Origin: a virus
Virus record (IMG/VR): IMGVR_UViG_3300042453_005575
Span: 26,077-90,076 of that record
Strand: one strand, 5' to 3'
Length of the DNA: 64,000 nt
Every line of letters begins with the position of its first letter. Position 1 is the stretch's first letter. The notes below the pieces were generated by a model. That model was not told the origin of the DNA. It searched no databases and saw only the letters and a program-made list of their open reading frames with translations. Both the position numbers and the translations under genes were made by a program. This document shows positions 25,461 through 33,367 of the stretch, piece by piece.

Positions 25461-25964
25461 ATGGTATATATCGGGTTTGATAACGGCGTAACTTCACAAG
25501 GCATAGGAGTCATTTCTTCGAAAGGAGAGGTGCATCTCTACGCATTGCCTATTAAGCGCGAACCTAGCTACACAAAAGAAGAAAAGCATATCACAAGAAT
25601 AGACTATGCGGGGCTTGTCAACCTGTTAAAAGCCATCAAATCTTCATTTCCTGGAGAAAAATTTATAACAGCTATAGAAAGGCCCATGGTTAATAGCCGT
25701 CGCTTTAACGCGACATTATCCGCGATAAGGTGTCTGGAAGCTACCATTATAGCTCTAGAAAGTGTAGGGTTAAAATACCATTATATAGATTCAAAAGAGT
25801 GGCAAAGATCTTTACTCCCTGCAGGCACAAAAGGAAGTGAAGACCTCAAAAAAGCCAGCTTAGATGTAGGTAGAAAAATGTTTCCCCATATAAAATTCAA
25901 AAAAGATGCTGACGGAATGTTGATAGCTGAGTATTTGAGAATCAAAGATTCTAGAAAACTTTAA
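25461..25964 (+). CDS. RuvC-like Holliday junction resolvase
   Basis: This 167-residue RNase H-fold nuclease begins MVYIGFDNG with Asp7. ITAIERPMV near 70-78 supplies the Glu, and KKDADGMLIAEYL near 148-160 supplies the C-terminal Asp pair. The motif order and DAD-LLIAEY ending are those of phage RuvC-like resolvases. It likely resolves recombination and replication branches before packaging. Confidence 0.82.
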   Translation: MVYIGFDNGVTSQGIGVISSKGEVHLYALPIKREPSYTKEEKHITRIDYAGLVNLLKAIKSSFPGEKFITAIERPMVNSRRFNATLSAIRCLEATIIALESVGLKYHYIDSKEWQRSLLPAGTKGSEDLKKASLDVGRKMFPHIKFKKDADGMLIAEYLRIKDSRKL

Positions 25965-25986
25965 CATTAAATATATAACTATTCTT

Positions 25987-26757
25987 ATGTTGCAATTAGA
26001 CTTCTTGGGAAACTTTTCTCAAGAACAAGAGGATATAAGTTTAAATGACGGTCAGTATGAGTTTTGGGACAGTGAATATAAAATACACCCAAAACCTCCG
26101 GTGATAATTAATTATAATAAAATTGAAAAATTTTTTATAGAGTTGGATTATTCGAAAGTTTCAGATTACAAAGGTTACTGGGAGAGTATAACTCCACAGA
26201 ATGATGCGGATGTGTTTTGTCGTTGGTTGTTCGCTTTTATGAGTGTGCACACATCGTGGAAGGCTAATATTGTCGGGTATGCCGCTATAAAAAATTGGTG
26301 GACGTGGATAAATAAATGGGAAAATTTATTGGAGTTGATACAAGCTAGCGGCGTCGGCATGCATAATAATCGGCTTAAGTTTATTTCTGAGTTTGCTTAT
26401 GATTTTTGGGAAGACCCCTCAAAGTATAAAAAAGAGCAAAATGAATCTTGGAGTCAATTCAGAAATAGGCTTGAAAAAATTACTTTAGGATTAGGCATGG
26501 CAAAAACAAGTTTTGCTTTAGAAATGTGCTACCCGAATCAGGCTAAAATTACATGTTTAGATACACACATGTTTCAAGCTTACGGCTTAGATCAATCCAA
26601 GCACGCTAAGAAATACAAAACAATCGAACAGCATTGGGTCTATATGAGTAATATGTGGAATATTCCTCCATACATAGCCAGGTGCATGTATTGGGACCAT
26701 AAACAGGGCCACTTAGACAGCAGATATTGGAGCTTTGTATTCGAAAAACAAAAATAA
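25987..26757 (+). CDS. HhH-GPD superfamily DNA glycosylase-like protein
   Basis: In this 256-residue protein, FAFMSVHTSWKANIVGYAAI and LIQASGVGMHNNRLKFI resemble the helical core of endonuclease III-type glycosylases. TLGLGMAKTSFALEMC near 167-182 fits the hairpin-helix-hairpin with the catalytic Lys, and CLDTHMFQAYG near 190-200 supplies the conserved Asp. The lesion specificity cannot be read. No Fe-S cysteine cluster is seen. It adds to the repair functions of this arm. Confidence 0.62.
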   Translation: MLQLDFLGNFSQEQEDISLNDGQYEFWDSEYKIHPKPPVIINYNKIEKFFIELDYSKVSDYKGYWESITPQNDADVFCRWLFAFMSVHTSWKANIVGYAAIKNWWTWINKWENLLELIQASGVGMHNNRLKFISEFAYDFWEDPSKYKKEQNESWSQFRNRLEKITLGLGMAKTSFALEMCYPNQAKITCLDTHMFQAYGLDQSKHAKKYKTIEQHWVYMSNMWNIPPYIARCMYWDHKQGHLDSRYWSFVFEKQK

Positions 26758-26760
26758 AAT

Positions 26761-26964
26761 ATGGAAGACAATGAAGAATTAATTCAAGACGTGGAGAATG
26801 TACTGGAATATCTTTTAGCTGAAGGGATAGTTGAAAAAACTTACAAAAACGGAGAAGCGTATTATAACATAACCCCCGAAGGTTCGAGGCTAGTGCAAAA
26901 AACTAAAAAAGCCCCGCGTATGTCACTACGGCGTAAGAAATCTTTGATTATGATAAAACCATAA
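26761..26964 (+). CDS. Small winged-helix-like protein, copy 1
   Basis: This 67-residue protein contains ENVLEYLLAEGIVEK, a beta-wing (GEAYYNITPEGSRLV) and a basic tail. The pattern resembles a winged helix-turn-helix. The gene at 26982 encodes a paralogue with YLVAEGFIE and YNYTPEGLVL at matching positions, so the pair probably arose by tandem duplication. Regulatory DNA binding is inferred. Confidence 0.6.
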   Translation: MEDNEELIQDVENVLEYLLAEGIVEKTYKNGEAYYNITPEGSRLVQKTKKAPRMSLRRKKSLIMIKP

Positions 26965-26981
26965 GTTATAATATAGATGCT

Positions 26982-27203
26982 ATGGACAACGAAGATTATG
27001 AATCTTGGGGTGAAAATAGCCCTAACGAACAATTCGAGCAAATACAAAAATTAATCAATGAATTAAACCGCAGGTCCAAAAAATGTATGGACTATTTGGT
27101 TGCCGAAGGGTTTATAGAACCCACAGCAACGCCTGGGGTTTATAACTATACGCCAGAAGGTTTGGTGTTAGCAAAACGAGAGTTTAAAAAGCTGTCTAGC
27201 TGA
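26982..27203 (+). CDS. Small winged-helix-like protein, copy 2
   Basis: This 73-residue protein is homologous to the preceding product: CMDYLVAEGFIEP followed by GVYNYTPEGLVLAK. It has a longer acidic N-terminus (MDNEDYESWGENS). A TATAAT sequence lies just upstream within GTTATAATATAG and could start transcription here, although the two genes are only 17 bases apart. Confidence 0.6.
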   Translation: MDNEDYESWGENSPNEQFEQIQKLINELNRRSKKCMDYLVAEGFIEPTATPGVYNYTPEGLVLAKREFKKLSS

Positions 27204-27237
27204 AATCTTCGGCAGCCGGTAAAAATTCTCATTTTTT

Positions 27238-27310
27238 GGGGGTGTAGCTCATTTGGTAGAGCAAGACCTTTGCAAGGTCGAGGTAGCAGGTTCGAGCCCT
27301 GTCATCTCCA
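27238..27310 (+). tRNA. tRNA-Ala (anticodon TGC)
   Basis: The cloverleaf has acceptor GGGGGTG/CATCTCC, TA at positions 8-9, D-arm GCTC/GAGC, anticodon loop TTTGCAA with TGC at 27271-27273, and T-arm GCAGG-TTCGAGC-CCTGT. The discriminator is A and CCA is not encoded. Confidence 0.93.
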
Positions 27311-27330
27311 ATTTTTGGCAAACAATTTAT

Positions 27331-27837
27331 ATGAAAAAAGAATTAGAACTAAAATTAGTCGAGAAGTATCCAAAAATATTAGCTGACTATGGTGGTGATA
27401 AAATGCTTACGTGCATGCACTGGGGGGTAGAGTGCGGCGACGGTTGGTATGAGCTATTAGATAAAGGAATGGAGAAAATTCAGCATATATGTGATATGAC
27501 CTCGGATAACATGCAATTAAAAGCTTCACAAATTAAAGAAAAGTATGGTACTTTGCGATTCTATTATATTATAGAAAACGGGTCAGAGGTTCAAAACGAA
27601 ATACTTGACGACCTAGTTGAAATAATGGAATTGAAGTCTTCTAGAATTTGCGAAAATACAGGCAAACATGGCGAACCGTGCGTTTTTGCTGGGTGGTACA
27701 AAACATTATGCTACGCTGAAGCGAGGAAGCAAAAATACAGGGCTGTTAATGATTCCACCGAAGCATACTGGAAGACGTTGGACGCAAAACAAAACCCTGC
27801 AGAAGAAACCTCTGAAGATGAGGAAATTAAAATATAA
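27331..27837 (+). CDS. Conserved phage-type hypothetical protein
   Basis: This 168-residue protein has the pattern YPKILADYGG, MHWGVECGDGWYELLD, QIKEKYGTLRFYY and ICENTGKHGEPC, followed by GWYKTLCYAEA. That combination occurs in many phage proteins of unknown function. ATG 27331 is the start because a longer frame would run into the tRNA-Ala gene. The tail is acidic. Confidence 0.75.
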   Translation: MKKELELKLVEKYPKILADYGGDKMLTCMHWGVECGDGWYELLDKGMEKIQHICDMTSDNMQLKASQIKEKYGTLRFYYIIENGSEVQNEILDDLVEIMELKSSRICENTGKHGEPCVFAGWYKTLCYAEARKQKYRAVNDSTEAYWKTLDAKQNPAEETSEDEEIKI

Positions 27838-27871
27838 AATATTCGACGAGTAACAAAGTATTATAAAATAT

Positions 27872-28270
27872 ATGGGACTAGACATGTTTGCATATAGTGT
27901 ACCTAAAAACCATGCAATTTCTCCATTTAGTTACACCAAAGATACACAAAAAGAAATACATTATTGGAGAAAACACCCGGCTTTGCATGAGTGGATGGAA
28001 ACATTATGGACAGAAAAGATGCGGGATGCTAATTATGGGTATTTGGATGCGTCATTAACGTTTAATACTTGCCCTATAGAACTGAATTCAGAAGACTTAG
28101 ACCGCTTAGAAAAAGATATTAAGTGCAATAATCTTTCACATAAAAAAAGGTTTTTTTCATGTGAAAATTCTCCGGATGAAGAACGCGTTATTGACGATTT
28201 AACATTCATACATAAAGCTCGCCAAGAATTATCAGACGGAAACGCTATCTATTACGATTCTTGGTGGTGA
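27872..28270 (+). CDS. Conserved phage-type hypothetical protein (MGLDMFAY family)
   Basis: This 132-residue protein starts MGLDMFAYSVPK and contains IHYWRKHPALHEWMETLW. This recurrent phage family is often mis-annotated as an enzyme, but no catalytic motif is visible. It ends DGNAIYYDSWW. Confidence 0.7.
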   Translation: MGLDMFAYSVPKNHAISPFSYTKDTQKEIHYWRKHPALHEWMETLWTEKMRDANYGYLDASLTFNTCPIELNSEDLDRLEKDIKCNNLSHKKRFFSCENSPDEERVIDDLTFIHKARQELSDGNAIYYDSWW

Positions 28271-28325
28271 TATTAAATAAATTTTCCACCTTGATCGCCG
28301 GCATATTTACGTAGATAATATATGC

Positions 28326-28979
28326 ATGACTAACTCCGAGCTAGAAGAACATTGGAATAACAAACATCCTAAAAATCCAGTTATTTACACCGGGAGAGCT
28401 ATACCTAGCAAATGTCCTACATGTAAAAGTAATACTTTACAGGATAAGGTTAGGATCGATGTAAAAACAATGCTTTCTGCGAATGACTATCAGCTTAAAA
28501 AATTAGCGGAAGTCGAACGCCTGATTGGGGTTAGCTATGATGAAACTATATGGAACATCCAAAAATGGGTAGTCAAAAACATCAAATATGTCGGCGACGA
28601 TTTAAGCCAAGGGGTATTAGAATATTGGCAGTTTCCTTTTGAGACTTTAAACCTCAGGTTGGGTGATTGCGAAGACGGTGCTTTGCTGCTGGCAGGGTTG
28701 GCGATAAACAGCAATGTCCCGGCTTTCAGGGTTCGTATGGTGGCTGGAAATGTTCAGCCTGATGTAACGGCCCCGGAAGGCGGGCATGCTTATGTAATGT
28801 ACTTACGAGAATCAGATAATCAATGGGTTGCTATAGATTGGTGTTACTTAGAAGATTCGGCTGTGCCAGTAGCATCCAAAAAGTTATTTAACCAAAACTC
28901 TAGTTACAAAAATATTTGGTTTTCATTTAACCAAATGTTCTCATGGTCCAAAAGAGCAGAGGAGTTCATGTCTTTTTGA
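28326..28979 (+). CDS. Transglutaminase-like cysteine protease-fold protein
   Basis: This 217-residue protein has a Cys-His-Asp triad in the transglutaminase-like order: LRLGDCEDGALLLAGL (Cys near 115), EGGHAYVMYL (His near 153) and WVAIDWCYLE (Asp near 170). The N-terminus has a single CPTC pair. Phage members of this fold are of uncertain role and could act as peptidases or amidases. Confidence 0.72.
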   Translation: MTNSELEEHWNNKHPKNPVIYTGRAIPSKCPTCKSNTLQDKVRIDVKTMLSANDYQLKKLAEVERLIGVSYDETIWNIQKWVVKNIKYVGDDLSQGVLEYWQFPFETLNLRLGDCEDGALLLAGLAINSNVPAFRVRMVAGNVQPDVTAPEGGHAYVMYLRESDNQWVAIDWCYLEDSAVPVASKKLFNQNSSYKNIWFSFNQMFSWSKRAEEFMSF

Positions 28980-29063
28980 ACTAGCTGTGGGCTCACAAAG
29001 TCGGTAGAGTATAAATTCATAAATTCGAAAGCGGAGTCTAGTTTGACTACCGGGTTCATTTTT

Positions 29064-29137
29064 GCGGGATTGTTGTAATGGTAGCGATTCTCTTTTACAC
29101 GGAGAAAGTGGAGGTTCGATTCCTTCATCCCGCACCA
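29064..29137 (+). tRNA. tRNA-Val (anticodon TAC), CCA encoded
   Basis: The acceptor GCGGGAT/ATCCCGC is perfect. The anticodon stem TCTCT/GGAGA encloses loop TTTACAC with TAC at 29096-29098, and the T-arm is GGAGG-TTCGATT-CCTTC. Discriminator A is followed by an encoded CCA (29135-29137). The D-stem is weak (TTGT/GCGA). Confidence 0.88.
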
Positions 29138-29142
29138 AATTT

Positions 29143-29472
29143 ATGCAAGAACAAAATAATTGTAATACAACTTTAATAGAAATACCTTTAAAAAAAGATC
29201 AAGATGACCTGTGGTTGAATAAAAGATTGCGGAATGCGGCAGTCCAAATAACATGCAAAAAATACGTAGATAAGACCGCATCTCCTAAAGAGTATGCGCA
29301 AGACAACGGGATGCACTGCCCTTTTTGCCGTAGTTATACGATGACTAGCGGAAATATAGAAATCGATGATACACAAATATTCCAAAAAATTTCCTGCCTC
29401 GAATGTGGAGAATCCTGGTGCGATATCTATAAACTGGCTGGGTATTATAGCCCAAAAACTGTGTGCCTATAA
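29143..29472 (+). CDS. Zinc-ribbon hypothetical protein
   Basis: This 110-residue protein carries a C-terminal zinc ribbon, CPFC near 68-71 and CLEC near 91-94. ATG 29143 follows the tRNA-Val CCA by 5 bases; longer frames would overlap the tRNA. Function is unknown. Confidence 0.65.
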   Translation: MQEQNNCNTTLIEIPLKKDQDDLWLNKRLRNAAVQITCKKYVDKTASPKEYAQDNGMHCPFCRSYTMTSGNIEIDDTQIFQKISCLECGESWCDIYKLAGYYSPKTVCL

Positions 29473-29498
29473 CATGGGACTAACTATTAAAACACAAC

Positions 29499-29849
29499 AT
29501 GGAATCAACTACTAAAGCACAACAAACAAATTCAACGAAAGCCGGCCAAGAAAATAATAACGGTACCTGCTTTTCCACTATATCAAAAGTGCATTATACC
29601 CTTCTGGGAGAACATCCAGAAGATAGGATTTATGGAGATAAGGAACATATTCAGAAGCTGTACACATATATAACTTCTATAATATGTGGGCTAGCAGATA
29701 GCTTGAGGCTAACTTTATCCGGAGAAAAAATATTAATAGATTATTTGAACGATGCCCGTGACATTCTTTTCGAAGAATATCTTGAAGAGAAAAATTTAAA
29801 ATATGTAGATTTAGTTTGCGAAAATAATCATTACATACGCAATAAATAA
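29499..29849 (+). CDS. Hypothetical protein, 116 aa
   Basis: This protein has a polar N-terminus rich in Thr, Asn and Gln and a helical remainder (YTYITSIICGLADSLRL, LIDYLNDARDILFEEYL). The first 25 bases of the gene are nearly duplicated just upstream at 29472-29497. No family is recognised. Confidence 0.6.
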   Translation: MESTTKAQQTNSTKAGQENNNGTCFSTISKVHYTLLGEHPEDRIYGDKEHIQKLYTYITSIICGLADSLRLTLSGEKILIDYLNDARDILFEEYLEEKNLKYVDLVCENNHYIRNK

Positions 29850-29853
29850 ATAA

Positions 29854-30081
29854 ATGAAAGCAATACTCGAATTTGACCTGCCGGACGATAAACATGACCA
29901 TGCATACGCCGTAGCCGGGCTTGACGCATTAATACTTATAGACGATGTTTTGAATGAAATACGAAATAAACTTAAATATGAAGGTGGAGCGTTTAAAGAA
30001 TGTGATGATGCTACGCTAGAAAAAGTAAGAGAATTTATACTGGGGCTAAAACAAGCCAGTAATATCCCTGAATTAATTTAA
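29854..30081 (+). CDS. Conserved phage-type hypothetical protein (MKAILEFDLP family)
   Basis: This 75-residue protein starts MKAILEFDLPDDKHDHAYAV and continues DVLNEIRNKLKYE. This short family recurs in many tailed phages, with an N-terminal beta-strand and two helices. Function is unknown. Confidence 0.7.
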   Translation: MKAILEFDLPDDKHDHAYAVAGLDALILIDDVLNEIRNKLKYEGGAFKECDDATLEKVREFILGLKQASNIPELI

Positions 30082-30099
30082 ACTATATATTTTGTCGCA

Positions 30100-31035
30100 A
30101 TGAATAAAACAAGATTAGGGTACTGTTGTATTTCTTTAGGTGAGCACTTAAGTAAATTTAGAACAATAACTTTAACCAGAGCAAAGGCCTTAGGCGCAGA
30201 AGCAAAAGACAAACCTTACAAGCTTTGGCGAAAAGAAAAGTTATTCACGATATGGCGGCATAATTTGCAGGAGTACGTGGATATTTTGCACTATAATTTA
30301 CAAAATAATTTTCAGGTTTACAGAATAAGCAGCGATTTATTTCCTCTTGCCGACCATGAGGACTTTTTGTCTATCTGGGATGATTTTTCATCAGACAAAG
30401 CTAACTTCAACCAAGCCTATCAAGCTACACAATACGTAATTTCGGCCGGATTTAGATTATGCGCTCACCCTGGACAATTCGTCTCACTCGGGAGCCCAAA
30501 CGATAGAGTTAGAGAAAATTCTATAAAAAATTTAGAGCTGCATGCAAAAATATTTGATTTGCTTGGTTTAGAGAAAACGTGGGAATCCCCGTTAAATATC
30601 CATTTAAGCAACGGGAAAGATAATATAAAAAATTTAAAATATTTTCAAAGCTCTATAGAAAAATTAAGCGAGTCCGCGCGATCAAGATTGATTTTTGAAA
30701 ATGAAGATAAATCTTTTTGGGTTTGGCAGAACATACGTAAATATTTTGAAAATTTTCCTGTGACTTTAGATTTTCATCATAGAGCTATAAATAATCTTGG
30801 CGAGCAAGAGAAAGAGGCGTTTGACGCTTGTAAAAGCTCTTGGGGAAAATTTCGACCATTAATGCATATCTCAGAAGGGAAAACCGGAAAAATGGATAGA
30901 ACTCATCATGACTGGGTAGAGACCTTGCCGGAATGTATTTTATCTGATGGTGGAGTTGACCTGGAAATAGAGGCTAAGAAAAAAGACTTGTCTGTTTTTA
31001 AACTGCGGAAAAAATATGCAATGTTAGTTATTTGA
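30100..31035 (+). CDS. UV DNA damage endonuclease (UvdE/UvsE-like)
   Basis: This 311-residue TIM-barrel protein starts RLGYCCISLGEH. It has the UvdE landmarks YRISSDLFPLADH near 75-88, CAHPGQFVSLGSP near 125-137, LNIHLSNGK, LIFENEDKSFWVW near 195-208, LDFHHRAIN near 223-231 and MHISEGK. These include the metal-binding His, Glu and Asp positions. The enzyme nicks 5' to UV photoproducts, giving light-independent repair. Length and motif order match the family closely. Confidence 0.88.
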   Translation: MNKTRLGYCCISLGEHLSKFRTITLTRAKALGAEAKDKPYKLWRKEKLFTIWRHNLQEYVDILHYNLQNNFQVYRISSDLFPLADHEDFLSIWDDFSSDKANFNQAYQATQYVISAGFRLCAHPGQFVSLGSPNDRVRENSIKNLELHAKIFDLLGLEKTWESPLNIHLSNGKDNIKNLKYFQSSIEKLSESARSRLIFENEDKSFWVWQNIRKYFENFPVTLDFHHRAINNLGEQEKEAFDACKSSWGKFRPLMHISEGKTGKMDRTHHDWVETLPECILSDGGVDLEIEAKKKDLSVFKLRKKYAMLVI

Positions 31036-31040
31036 ATTGG

Positions 31041-31268
31041 ATGCAAAGAGTGTACATAAATTTTAACTGGTTAGCTAAAAAATATGGAGGATTATATATA
31101 GGTTTACGTGCAAATTTTCCTACCTATATTTTATACAGTAATCAAAGAATATATAAAACACGTATTATAAGTATTGGGCTGCTATTTTTTCAAATATCTG
31201 TACGTATTCGAGGAAAAAGGGGAAGAACCATAACACAAAATATACCGTGCTGGAAAAATGAAAGCTAA
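31041..31268 (+). CDS. Hypothetical protein, 75 aa
   Basis: This small basic protein contains the segment YKTRIISIGLLFFQISVRI, which looks like a beta-rich core found in other short phage proteins. ATG 31041 is preferred to TTG 31032. The 3' end overlaps the next gene by 11 bases. Confidence 0.5.
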   Translation: MQRVYINFNWLAKKYGGLYIGLRANFPTYILYSNQRIYKTRIISIGLLFFQISVRIRGKRGRTITQNIPCWKNES

Positions 31269-31869
31269 ATTCCAAAATATAACTATAACTAAAGAGTTTT
31301 TAGATCAAAATCAAACTGCTTTCTATGTATATAGCGATAACGGGCAAAAAACAGCTACTCCGGAAGATGCGCAATTTAGAGGATATCCTAGAGCAATTGG
31401 GTTTGTGACAAGAAAGATGTGGCAAATAATACCTTCATCATTTTTTAGACCTGAAGAGTACATAAAACCTTTTTTTGACCAACTGAAGCAGTTGCGTCAG
31501 TATATCCAGAGTAACCCAGGCCATACGTTCTATATATCAAAATTAGGTTATTCTACCGATAATTATTATTATATCTGGGAAAAAATAATTGGGCATAATT
31601 TGATAGATGATTTGGCTGAATTTGAAAACGTGATATTTTGCTGGGAAAATACCCTCGAACCCCAGGCTGTTTCTTCACCCACGAATGAACTCGCTAATAA
31701 TGATAAAGATGATAAAATACGTGAATTAGAACTAAAATTGGATGAAGCTTATGCTGTTATAGATGCGCAGCGAGATGAATTCACGAGAAATCTAGAAGAA
31801 GTGGAAAACAGCGTTGACTCAAGCTACCGTAGTGTTAGATATTATTCAAAGTCTGATGATCTAGAATAA
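31258..31869 (+). CDS. Hypothetical protein with C-terminal coiled coil
   Basis: This 203-residue protein has an N-terminal alpha/beta domain (FYVYSDNGQKTATPEDAQFR, RAIGFVTRKMW, HTFYISKLGYST, EFENVIFCWE). That domain resembles a family of phage Rossmann-like proteins in which an N/D-rich loop is followed by GIPTK-like and ITxIG-like strands. The C-terminus (RELELKLDEAYAVIDAQ) is coiled coil. Nucleotide binding is a guess from fold character only. Confidence 0.6.
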   Translation: MKAKFQNITITKEFLDQNQTAFYVYSDNGQKTATPEDAQFRGYPRAIGFVTRKMWQIIPSSFFRPEEYIKPFFDQLKQLRQYIQSNPGHTFYISKLGYSTDNYYYIWEKIIGHNLIDDLAEFENVIFCWENTLEPQAVSSPTNELANNDKDDKIRELELKLDEAYAVIDAQRDEFTRNLEEVENSVDSSYRSVRYYSKSDDLE

Positions 31870-31873
31870 AGTT

Positions 31874-32437
31874 ATGCAGAATATCAAAAAAATATTAAAT
31901 GATCAAATTATTGCCGGTAGGCTGCTCGAAGAAATTAAAATAAACGAACGGTTCACTAGCCACAGCTGGAAATTGATTGATTTACCTCAAAAAGAAACAG
32001 CAGGTAAAAATAGATTAGAAGGCATACAACTGGTAAGTGCAAATTTTAAACAAACCGAGGGCAGCTACGCAAAAAATTCATATTTATCGACTCATTACCC
32101 TTATTCGGAAGAAATATTGAGTTTGTTTGAATCACTATGCTGCGGTCCAGTAGTTAACGCTGCTTTTATAAGATTAACACAGGGAGACGCGCTTTTACCT
32201 CATAAAGATAATGATTGTTTCTTGCCTGACTCTGACTTTCATTTCCATCACGACCACTATCATTTTATGGTAAGAGGAAAAATAGAGCTTTCGGTGGAAA
32301 CAGAGGTTTTTACTGTTGTAACAGGGGACTTTATTTTTTTTAAAAATGAGCTGTTGCACAGTTTTAAAAATCTAGAAACCTCGGACAGCTTAATACTTGT
32401 TCTAGATGTCAGAACACCCGAAAAATATAGGAACTGA
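31874..32437 (+). CDS. Aspartyl/asparaginyl hydroxylase-like dioxygenase
   Basis: This 187-residue protein has a double-stranded beta-helix pattern. LLPHKDND near 107-114 provides an HxD pair. HFHHDHYHFMVRGKIELSVE and GDFIFFKNELLHSFKN near 150-166 provide the second His. This matches Fe(II)/2-oxoglutarate Asp/Asn hydroxylase-like proteins, several of which are found in phages. The substrate is unknown. Confidence 0.62.
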   Translation: MQNIKKILNDQIIAGRLLEEIKINERFTSHSWKLIDLPQKETAGKNRLEGIQLVSANFKQTEGSYAKNSYLSTHYPYSEEILSLFESLCCGPVVNAAFIRLTQGDALLPHKDNDCFLPDSDFHFHHDHYHFMVRGKIELSVETEVFTVVTGDFIFFKNELLHSFKNLETSDSLILVLDVRTPEKYRN

Positions 32438-32452
32438 CACATCCATTCGTAT

Positions 32453-32587
32453 ATGATAAAATTATTTTTTTCGGTAGTAGAGTGTTCCGAAATAAGTAGT
32501 CTCTTTTTGCCTGTTAGTGTGTTAGAAGAGATTATGAAGCCGGTCGAGTTAAGCTACGATAAAACTACGACACCGAGCATTATATAA
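32453..32587 (+). CDS. Possible small protein, 44 aa
   Basis: ATG 32453 opens a 44-codon frame (MIKLFFSVVECSEISSLFLP...) ending TAA at 32585-32587. It occupies the first half of a gap between genes. Composition is protein-like but no homology is evident. Confidence 0.35.
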   Translation: MIKLFFSVVECSEISSLFLPVSVLEEIMKPVELSYDKTTTPSII

Positions 32588-32779
32588 ACACAGGCTTTGG
32601 ACGGCGTTTTAGCCTTTTTGGGCTGGAACTCGTTAAGGAAGGGGACAATTTCCGGAGCAAACCCCCTTCGAACACTAACAATAATGTGGGCTGGTTCCCG
32701 ATGACCCAGTGAGTCGGATATTTCCGACCGAAAACAAAATCGGAGGCACTTAAGCTTTTTAAACCTAAAAATTAAAATT
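32588..32779 (+). other. Non-coding region with several potential RNA hairpins
   Basis: No open frame of note is present. AGGCT at 32592-32596 can pair with AGCCT at 32611-32615, and that same segment can alternatively pair with GGGCT at 32620-32624. GAAGGGG near 32638-32644 pairs with CCCCCTTC at 32662-32669. GTCGGA/TCCGAC at 32713-32728 forms a perfect tetraloop hairpin. The mutually exclusive pairings resemble a leader or attenuator for the gene at 32780; a small RNA is another reading. Confidence 0.4.
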
Positions 32780-33001
32780 ATGCCCAAACTCACTCTTAAA
32801 AAATTTCGAGAAATGACTGAAAATCTTTCTGAAAACACTCTTTTGGCTTACCATAGTTTTGACAAAGGCCTTTGCTTGACTAGCTATCGTGTAGAAGATT
32901 TTTGGCTTTTCCCTAAAGACCATCCTAACAAAACTTTAATTGTGCTGAACCCTGCCTCAGATTATGACACTCGAGCTTCTCGAAAGGTTGAAGAAAAGTA
33001 A
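32780..33001 (+). CDS. Hypothetical protein, 73 aa
   Basis: This small protein (MPKLTLKKFREMTENL...) contains YHSFDKGLCLTSYRVEDFWLF. No family is recognised. It follows the structured leader region and precedes a cluster of four tRNAs. Confidence 0.6.
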   Translation: MPKLTLKKFREMTENLSENTLLAYHSFDKGLCLTSYRVEDFWLFPKDHPNKTLIVLNPASDYDTRASRKVEEK

Positions 33002-33074
33002 TTGCACGGTGTTTAAAACTATGCTATAGATAAAATATGGCCAGCACTAAATTTAACCTTTTGTACTTTATCTA

Positions 33075-33145
33075 GCGAAATTAGTTTAATGGTAGAACTG
33101 GACTCTTCCAAAGTCAGGACGAGGGTTCGATTCCCTCATTTCGCA
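33075..33145 (+). tRNA. tRNA-Gly (anticodon TCC)
   Basis: The acceptor GCGAAAT/ATTTCGC is perfect. The D-arm is GTTT/GAAC, the anticodon loop CTTCCAA has TCC at 33107-33109, and the T-arm is GAGGG-TTCGATT-CCCTC. The discriminator is A and CCA is not encoded. Confidence 0.93.
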
Positions 33146-33147
33146 GT

Positions 33148-33222
33148 GCCGGTGTAGCTCAGTGGTAGAGCGTCGGTTTTGTAAACCGTTGGTCGTCGGT
33201 TCGAATCCGACCGCTGGCTCCA
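33148..33222 (+). tRNA. tRNA-Thr (anticodon TGT), CCA encoded
   Basis: The acceptor is GCCGGTG/CGCTGGC, with D-arm GCTC/GAGC. The anticodon loop TTTGTAA has TGT at 33180-33182 and the T-arm is GTCGG-TTCGAAT-CCGAC. Discriminator T is followed by an encoded CCA at 33220-33222. It lies 2 bases after tRNA-Gly. Confidence 0.93.
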
Positions 33223-33230
33223 TTTATACT

Positions 33231-33302
33231 TTGCTCGTGGTGTAGCGGCTAGCATTACTCCTTGTGACGGAGTCGGGGCGGGTTCAAATCCCGTCGAGCA
33301 AC
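33231..33302 (+). tRNA. tRNA-His (anticodon GTG)
   Basis: The acceptor TTGCTCG/CGAGCAA is perfect with discriminator C. The anticodon stem ACTCC/GGAGT encloses loop TTGTGAC with GTG at 33264-33266, and the T-arm is GCGGG-TTCAAAT-CCCGT. The usual G at position -1 is not encoded (T instead) and the D-stem is short. Confidence 0.85.
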
Positions 33303-33367
33303 TTTATCAAATTAAATTTTAAAGAGCATACACCAAAAAAGCAGCCTGATTTTGTGAAGAGCTGTAT

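Noticed and set aside
28979-29045. Possible degenerate tRNA between 28979 and 29045 (AACTAG...CTAGTT termini, GGTAGAG-like segment)
   Set aside because: No T-arm (GGTTCGA-type) sequence and no stable anticodon stem could be found. Only the outer 6-base inverted repeat supports structure.
32693-32740. Hammerhead-ribozyme-like core (CCGATGA ... CGAAA)
   Set aside because: The conserved CUGANGA reads CCGATGA, and the bases after GATGA and before GAAA do not form stem II. No cleavage-site triplet in the right place was found.
32554-32838. Minus-strand 94-codon frame opposite the structured leader
   Set aside because: It overlaps the start of a plus-strand gene, no other minus gene lies nearby and its composition is not protein-like.
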